DNA from: Bolinopsis microptera
Lineage: Eukaryota; Ctenophora; Tentaculata; Lobata; Bolinopsidae
Reading direction: 5' to 3'
Assembly: GCF_026151205.1 (NCBI RefSeq)
Contig: NC_087079.1
Span: forward strand, 2,885,730-2,949,729
DNA: 64,000 nt
The first letter of the stretch is position 1; every line of letters begins with the position of its first letter. Of this stretch, positions 57,245 through 64,000 are shown piece after piece. Below the pieces are notes generated by a model, which was not told the DNA's origin, did no database searches, and worked only from the letters and a program-made list of their open reading frames with translations. A program made the position numbers and the translations under genes.

Positions 57245-59004
57245 ATGATGGTGATTTGGGTTAATGAAGATGTAACAGATTCCGGAACTATGGGAGCACC
57301 ATCTGTCATCTTTCCGTTTTATTTACTGTATGTGGGAACATCTACTGATGAAGTAACTATCAAGAGAGCCATTCCAGTGGCGCAGGTGGCTCACGTGTCA
57401 CATAGCCAACAGAAAAGAAACATGATGAATAGTTCTTACAGCACTAGGGTATCAGCCCCTACTTTTGTTTCTGGACGTGAAGGTGGTAATGATTTCACCA
57501 ACTTAAATCCGAATGGAAGGTTGGTGAATAATGAGCCTAATCAACCTGAAACACCCAACATAAACGAAAACAACAAAAAAAGTTTATTTTCTTGTACCGA
57601 CATTACCTGGGTAGGCACTCTTAACACTAGAACGATAAGAACTGCTCAGAGGAAACTGGAGATGGTACATCTTTTCGAGAAGAGTGGAGCAGAGATTGTA
57701 GGTATCCAAGAGCACAGGATAGTCCATGAAGAGCCTGTCAAAGTAGAGAGAGTTGGCAAGAGCAGCTATCTAATTACTTCATCAGCTACTAGGAATCGGG
57801 CCCAGGCAGCAGTGGGCGGAGTGGGATTCATCCTAACTAGCAAGGCATTTGACGCAACTACGGAGATAACACCAGTAACGGAGAGAATCCTTAAGATATC
57901 TCTAAATGGTAATCCTAAACCAACCTTCGTCTGTGTCTACGGACCTACGGACGCAGATAGTGTAGAAGCAGCAGAGAAGTTTCATACCGATCTAAGGTGT
58001 GCAGTCTCACAGATCCCTGCTCACAACTTCTTGGAGGTGATTGGGGATTTTAACGCTCACCTATCAAAGAGGGACGAGAATGACTTTGGTTGGTATTTCC
58101 ATGAGAGAACCAACAGAAATGGGGAGCTGCTTCGGGATACTGCCCTGGAATGCAATCTGGAGATTACAAACACCAGGTTCAGAAAGAAGCGGGGTAAGAT
58201 GTGGACTCACCTATCGGATGGAACCCTGAATAAGTCTCAGTTAGACTTTATTCTAGTGAGGAAGAAGTGGAGGAAAAGTGTCAAAAATACTGAAGTCTAC
58301 AGCTTCTTTAGTACACTGGGTACTGATCATAGACTTGTTTTGTCTAAGATCAAGCTATCTCTTCGACGAGCAAAAAAGCTACCCAAGAAAACCTGGTATA
58401 ATTGGGGAGCACTTAAATCGGATGAAGACCTACAGAAGAGATATGCAGTAGAAGTCAAGAATCGGTACTCTGCTTTATGCGAGCAAACCGATGAAAGTGA
58501 GGTTACGGAGCTGTATGGGCATTTTGTTGATGCGATTGCTGATACCAACAAAGCCATACTGCCTAAGAGAGAAAAGAAGAGACGTGACGATTTCGCGTGT
58601 GATCAGCGAGTTCAAAGCGTGCGTACAGCCTTGCAGCAAGCAGAGACTGTCTATCACCGGGATCCTAGTGAAGACAGTCGACTGTCTGTTAAGCTACTAA
58701 AAACTGAACTGGATCAGGTGTACCAGGACATCTTTGAAGAAGATCTAGTTGCCAAGGTTAGAAGGGTCGAAATGGCTGCAGACAGATGCAAAAACAAAGA
58801 AAGTTGGAATGTCATAAATGAGATAACTGGCAGGAAGGCCAAGGGGGCAACTCAAATAAGGGGCAACGGAGCCGAAGAAAGGAAGAAAAATTGGCTTGGG
58901 CATTTCACGAATCTGTTAGGGAGTATACCGGATGTGGAAAACGAGCATCCTAGGATCGAGACTCAATTTGAAGGACTCAACATCAGTACAGAACCTTTTA
59001 CTGT

Positions 59005-59280
59005 CAATGAAACGAAAAGTTTTCAATGAAACGAAAAGTTTTATTTTACATTCCTTTAATCATAAATAAAATAAGAGCTTAAACCACGAATTAGTTAGCT
59101 AGAAGTAAACTTGAGGAAATATTTTTGGTGATTGTATATAATTATTTAAAAAACTTTATTTGGTTGTTAGTATTTTTATTATGGTAAGTGGTTGAATTTA
59201 GTGAGACAAGGTCAGTTTCTCTATTATCTTAGAAAAATTTCTACTTTACAGTAGGCAATGCTGAGTGGCAGGAATGAGGG
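59005..59280. mobile_element. 276-bp insertion in LINE D with ACTGT flanks
   Basis: ACTGT occurs at 59000-59004 and 59281-59285, flanking DNA that splits the LINE frame. The left end starts with an exact 19-bp tandem duplication (CAATGAAACGAAAAGTTTT twice). No inverted termini are seen. Confidence 0.65.
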
Positions 59281-60152
59281 ACTGTGGATGAGCTTAAGGC
59301 TGCTAAACACAGGATAAAAGAAGGTAAAGCACCAGGTGATGACGGCATACCACCTGAAGTCCTCAAAAGATGCGACCTGGATGAAATCGTGCTGTCCTTT
59401 TGCAACAAAGCCCTGACAGATGGTATTGCGCCAGATCAGTGGAGGATAAGTAACATCATCCCGGTTCCCAAAAAGGGAGACTTGACCAACCCTGGAAACT
59501 GGAGGGGGATATCTTTGACTTCTCTCGTAGCTAAGACTCTTAATAGAATGGTGCTTAATAGGATCCAGCCGGCTATAGAGGGGGTACTTAGGGACACTCA
59601 GAATGGTTTTCGGGAAGGACGGTCCACTACTAGTCACATCTTGGCACTCAGAAGGATTCTAGAGGGGGCTTGACAGAGAAATTTACCGGTAGCTATGGTG
59701 TTTGTTGATTTTAAGAAGGCCTTTGATTCACTTCACCGGGGAATTTTGATGCAAACACTAAAGGCCTATGGAATACCGGACAGTATTGTAGATATCATTA
59801 ATCTTCTCTATGTCAACACGAAGGGCAAAGTTATAACACCAGATGGGGATACCGAGCTATTTGATATCCTGGCAGGAGTTCTTCAAGGGGATACATTAGC
59901 ACCATACTTGTTCATTATAGCCCTTGACTATTGCATGAGACAAGCCTTAAGCAAGCATCCTGAAATAGGATTTACCATTAAGCCTTATCGGAGTAGGAGA
60001 GTCAAGGCGGAGAAGATAACAGACACTGGTTTTGCAGATGACATTGCTCTGATAGCAGATACTGTAAAGGAGGCAGAGATGCTGATGCTAGAGGTAGAAA
60101 GAGTTGCTGCTACAGTGGGACTTAAAATGAATGAAGGGAAAACCAAATTCAT

Positions 60153-60217
60153 TACTCAGAACATCGAGAACCCTGATACCATCATTGATGGTATCAGGGT
60201 TCTCGATGTTCTGAGTA
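60153..60217. repeat. 65-nt near-perfect palindrome at LINE break
   Basis: Two perfect 32-base arms around a single central T (60185). The left arm is LINE coding sequence and the right arm is its exact reverse complement, marking a snap-back junction where LINE D ends and unrelated DNA begins. Confidence 0.92.
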
Positions 60218-60233
60218 CATTCATTTCTTTACA

Positions 60234-60249
60234 GGATCGCTGCCGGCTC

Positions 60250-60295
<46 letters not shown>

Positions 60296-61139
60296 AGGCA
60301 ACCTACTAAAACCAATGGGGCCCTCCCCGGGGTCATTACTCTCGCATTTGCGAGAGTCGTCCCAAGGGTGTGAAAGTAGGTCAAGATTTGTTCACACCAA
60401 GCCGGCTCAACTTGGAAAGACGGAAATTGGCCCGCTCTGCCACGCCCGTTGGATAACACTACAGAGTCGAGTATTGAGATTATATATGTCTGCTGGGGTA
60501 CCTTCGTATTTAATGCCTAAGTTAAGAAAACTGTCTACTTATATTGTGAATATTTATTTTCCAATGCACATGTTAATAAAGTATCGCAGTTCTTTAGTTA
60601 ATGGTTCAGTAAATCTGTTTAAGGAAATAAGTTTAGTTAAGAAGTTTATGAAAAGTAAGTCAGATTTAGATACTATTTTGGGGTGCCTTCAGACTAACAG
60701 TTATTTTGCTCATCCACACAATATTTTAATAGCAATGCTGGGAGATGATAGCTTTGAACTTAGGAAAGAGGCAGTTGATATTATATTAGATTTGAGGAGA
60801 TATGGGGAAGAAAGTTTAGACTTAGATTATTATTTACCTTTGATGAATTGTGAAGCCAAGAGATATGCTGATTTGTGTAATTTAAGTAAGGTTAATGGGC
60901 GCTGGATGTATAAGTCATTTTCGGGAGATCTTGTTAGCGTAACTGAACCGCCTCTTACTGTTGGATTAGATGTGAGTGAGTTTTTGACCTGCCCATTTAA
61001 GACGGAGTTACCCTCTCACACACAGTCTGTGGAACGCCTGGTCAAACTCACGACCGACGCTTCCAAGAGGGTGTGTGGTAGGGTAAACCAAAGTGCTGAA
61101 GGCATGTTAGTTCTTTTGGGACGTAAGTTGAATAAGTAA
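60234..61139 (+). pseudogene. 3' exon of an unrecognised invertebrate protein family, disrupted
   Basis: A splice-acceptor-like TTTCTTTACAG ends at 60233, followed by a short coding stretch interrupted by the small retroposon at 60255-60400 and then an open frame to 61139. It contains CHARWITLQSRVLRLYMS, SYFAHPHNILIAML, VTEPPL and LPSHTQSVERLVKLTTDAS. From memory, the RWxT...RxLRLYxS, VTEPPL and HTQxVERxVKLxT(E/D)AS blocks characterise the C-terminal part of uncharacterised multicopy invertebrate proteins, but I cannot name the function. The N-terminal part is missing, replaced by LINE sequence and a palindrome. It is probably a dead fragment of a mobile or captured gene. Confidence 0.6.
60255..60400 (-). 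mobile_element. 146-bp SINE-like retroposon with 13-bp target duplication
   Basis: GCCGGCTCAACTT occurs at 60242-60254 and again at 60401-60413. Between them a T run (36 bases inside the insert, 38 in all) is followed by about 110 bp of non-repetitive sequence. On the minus strand this reads as an element ending in a poly(A) tail. The interior has a hairpin (ACTCTCGCA / TGCGAGAGT). The poly(A) plus the duplicated target is the hallmark of LINE-mediated retroposition; the parent RNA is unknown. Confidence 0.8.
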
Positions 61140-61859
61140 TTATTGATGAAAAGCTAGTTATTTATTTGCTATGTTCAAGTTTATTCGATTAATGTTATTA
61201 TCTGAGTGTAAATGTCGCTATAAATCAGTACAGAACCTGTTTTCTAGTTGTTGACATCACATGTGTTTCTTACTTGACAACCCTAATTGACTACATAAAC
61301 TGTACCAACCTGCAACCATACTCATGGATTCATGGAAAATAAAAACCCGAGAGAAAGAAATCCGATATATCCGTAACCATGGAAACTACCATGGATCAAA
61401 AATAGACAAATAACTTTGTAGGAACACTATAAGGGTCAATACCAAACGATTCCGACCTGTTTTGGGGCAATCCGACGAGTTTTAGAAAAAATTTCATTTT
61501 TGTTCATTCCGTTCATTCCATGACTCAGGGAGCCTCTGGCGACAATTTTGACGTCAAAATAGTTGGTAAATACATCCCCCTACGCCGTACAACCATTTCC
61601 AGCACTCTGAAACTACTTTAACAGACTAAAATGACCTATCAAAATGCCTCAAAAACCGTATCATCTGGTTCCACAATCTCGGATTCATCTTCTGTCGCGT
61701 CTGGCGCAGTGGTGATTAATCAAACAAAGTGTCATATTGTTTCGCGCGGTGCACGAACGATCGTCCTAACGCACGTGGCAGTTTTTGGAAAAAAAAAAGA
61801 AAAATGAACGTGGCCGAACGGTCCTTAAAAATGAAAATTAAGTCTTATCCCTTGGCAGA
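61140..61859. other. Non-coding DNA between the captured fragment and the LINE D tail
   Basis: No gene seen. The flank of the captured exon is unremarkable. Confidence 0.4.
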
Positions 61860-62210
61860 TGTGTCCATGATGAAATTATTGATGGCCTGGTGGTAGGGCC
61901 TATAGGGGTTAAAAAAAATAGGCGAGCCCTAACCATCAAGTCCCTGGGTAACAACACAATAGAGCACGTGGAAGACTTTACCTATCTTGGTTCTAGAATC
62001 AGAGACAGTGAGAGTGATATCAGGGTTAGGAAAGGAAGAGCATGGGGAGCATGCCACACTCTCAAAAAACTTTGGAAATCTAACCTTAGAAAGTCTATCA
62101 AGACCAGAGTGTTCACAGCACTAGTCGAGTCGGTGCTTCTATACGGTTCTGAGACTTGGACTATGACGAAAAGGCTGGAGAAGATGGTTGATGGTTGCTA
62201 TACGGACACC

Positions 62211-62910
62211 TTCATTTGAGTTTGAGGATATTGGTAAATAAAAATGATAGCGTTTTCGACGATAGTGGCTTAATTTTGACATCTATTAACCTAGCACGTT
62301 CAGAAGTTCAGAACATTAGCCACGTATCCCATTCTCCCATATGTACTGCTCAGAAAGAAAATCTATTGTTGTTAGGCACTATAATGTTTCAAATGTCACA
62401 TTTTGTGTGACTTAGTTAACTGCAGTTGTCTAATTGTCATTCCTTGGTCTGAAATATAGTAGATTGGGTCAATCTAACAATTATGATACAACATTGATTA
62501 AAGGGCACGGATCGAACGGTTACAAGGCAATATTTGGGTAACTTTGTCACACTCAGAATACCATACCTCTATTCTACTGTGAGGTGTCCTAAAAAACCCT
62601 TTTAACTCATTATTTGATGGTTGATATACCAATCATAGCCCTAAAATATGTTGTTTTGAATAGTTGGCTAATACAGGCACTTGGTTTATGGGAAATTATG
62701 TTAATTCTGTCACAATATATGGAATTTTAAATTTTGGGCGAATTATTTATATCTGATGTTGGTTTGAAAGGCGGGAAAACTTTATATGATGACAATGTAG
62801 TTGATGCAAGTTAAGATCAGTTGATGTTTAAATTGTCACAAAAAATTATACGAAATCGTAAATAGGTTAAAAACAAAGATTATAGAATGAAATATTAGTC
62901 TCTTATAATA
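62211..62910. other. Non-coding AT-rich stretch
   Basis: Follows the truncated LINE. No ORF with recognisable motifs; it leads into the tandem repeat. Confidence 0.4.
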
Positions 62911-64000
62911 ACTCTTATAATAACTGATGTGACAAAGTAAACATGTCTTGCCCCTATTTTGAAGATCTATATATTATTCTATAACTATATTAGAATTCAA
63001 CATTCTTTCAAAAAATTGGTAGAATATTGTCCAGAACATCAGAGCTCAAGTTTAACAATTTTAGGTTAAATAGTTAAATATGTCAAAGTCGCAAAAATGT
63101 GACAAAATTAACTTTCTTTCAGAAACGATTGGTAGAATATTGTCCAGAACATAAGAGCTCAAGTTTAACAATTTTAGATTAATTTGTCAAAGATATTGAA
63201 AATGTGAGAAATTTAACTGCCCCAACAATATCAAGATAGTGTGTTAAAATTGGCATAGGATGCTTTATTACCTATATTAATCGATCCAAACTACAAAAAA
63301 GATCTGTTAATCTGATGACGATTACTTAACTCTTATAATAACTGATGTGACAAAGTAAACATGTCTTGCCCCATTTTGAAGATCTATAACTCTATTAGAA
63401 TTCAACATTCTTTCAGAAACGATTGGTAGAATATTGTCCAGAACATCGGAGCTCAAGTTTAACAATTTTAGATTGATTTGTCAAAGACACGAAAATGTGA
63501 CAAAATTAACTTTCCCTGCCCCAACAATATTAAGATAGTGTGTTAAAATGGGCATAGGATGCTTTATTGCCTATATTAATCGATCCAAACTACGGAAAAT
63601 ATCTGTTAATCTGATGACGATTACTTAACTCTTATAATAACTGATGTGACAAAGTAAACATGTCTTGCCCCTATTTTGAAGAACTATACCTCTATTAGAA
63701 TACTATGTAACTTTATCATCAAAAAAATGTCGATAAACTAGTTATTTTGCCAGCAAGGATAGGAGCTAACAGAGTTATAATAATTTTGTTGTGACGAAAT
63801 TACCCTATTTTGACCATGTTGCGGTAGTTTAATTGTGACACTGTTAACATATTACCACCTGATAATGATTTATGTGACTGGTGCATGTTAATAGCAGTGT
63901 TTTTTGATTCATAGTACGTAATGTAAGGGGTTTAAGCTGTTATATCAATATTTGTTCAATTCCACACATGTTCAGATATCATCAAGATTATGTGACAAAG
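62911..64000. repeat. AT-rich tandem repeat of about 300-420 bp units, running to window edge
   Basis: The segment beginning ACTCTTATAATAACTGATG recurs at about 62911, 63329 and 63628, each time followed by GTGACAAAGTAAACATGTC. The first unit is longer because an inner block (GGTAGAATATTGTCCAGAAC) is itself duplicated. The last unit degenerates towards 64000. Confidence 0.85.

Larger units (their letters stand above)
57245..62210 (+). pseudogene. APE-type LINE, interrupted at several points
   Basis: The endonuclease (about 57600-58360) has WVGTLNTRTIR, GIQEHRIV, VIGDFNAHLS, QLDFILV and GTDHRLVLS. The linker and frame end at 59029 because of a 276-bp insertion. The reverse transcriptase resumes at 59284 with GKAPGDDGIPPE, NWRGISLTSL and GFREGRSTT. 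A TGA at 59671-59673 interrupts, then VFVDFKKAFDSLHR, GVLQGDTLAPYLF and TGFADDIALIA continue to about 60180. Foreign DNA follows, and the C-terminal part (VEDFTYLGSRIRDSES, LLYGSETWTMT) reappears at about 61860-62210 and is truncated. It is clearly dead. The closest pattern is RTE-like, but it differs from the 37363 family. Confidence 0.88.

Overview
The window is nuclear DNA from a metazoan, most likely an aquatic invertebrate. It has spliced genes with GT-AG introns, a PH/PTB-type docking adaptor and a 7TM receptor, and it is crowded with animal-type mobile elements: a Polinton/Maverick, a Ty3/Gypsy retrotransposon, several non-LTR retrotransposons and small TIR elements. The species cannot be named from sequence alone. 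All calls come from reading the sequence; no database search was possible.

Layout. 1-7395: right-hand part of a Polinton with protease, two small structural-type proteins, packaging ATPase and a chromodomain integrase. Divergent from these are zinc-finger and coiled-coil proteins and a tandemly duplicated secreted/membrane glycoprotein unit. Several genes carry frameshifts. 7396-16132: a young Ty3/Gypsy element with nearly identical LTRs, a gag ORF, a textbook -1 frameshift cassette and a pol ORF. 17890-19524: a one-exon BTB-like gene. 21368-23136: a four-exon 7TM receptor-like gene, convergent with 23652-24852 (minus), a four-exon glutaredoxin-fold protein with an N-myristoylation-type start. 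25821-28901 (minus): an intact EN-RT LINE ORF.

32296-55616: one large plus-strand gene, reconstructed here as 15 exons with consistent phases (822 codons plus stop). It encodes an IRS/DOK-like adaptor: PH domain, PTB-like domain, five YxxM motifs, then a proline-rich tail. Its fourth intron is about 15.4 kb. On the opposite strand that intron holds a complete three-exon MFS transporter gene (458 aa) and an intact RTE-type LINE. It also holds a decayed RTE paralogue and a second decayed LINE on the plus strand, a hAT-like MITE with perfect 8-bp target duplications and a 96-bp minisatellite.

56394-64000: repeat-rich. It contains a 205-bp TIR element, a broken LINE (57245-62210) invaded by other DNA, a 65-nt palindrome, a small poly(T)-flanked retroposon, the 3' part of an unknown protein-family gene, and an AT-rich tandem repeat running to the window edge.

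How the genes relate. Host genes appear to be independent transcription units. The adaptor, the receptor and the myristoylated thioredoxin-fold protein all look like signalling components, but nothing in the sequence links them functionally. Most of the remaining DNA is mobile or derived from mobile elements.
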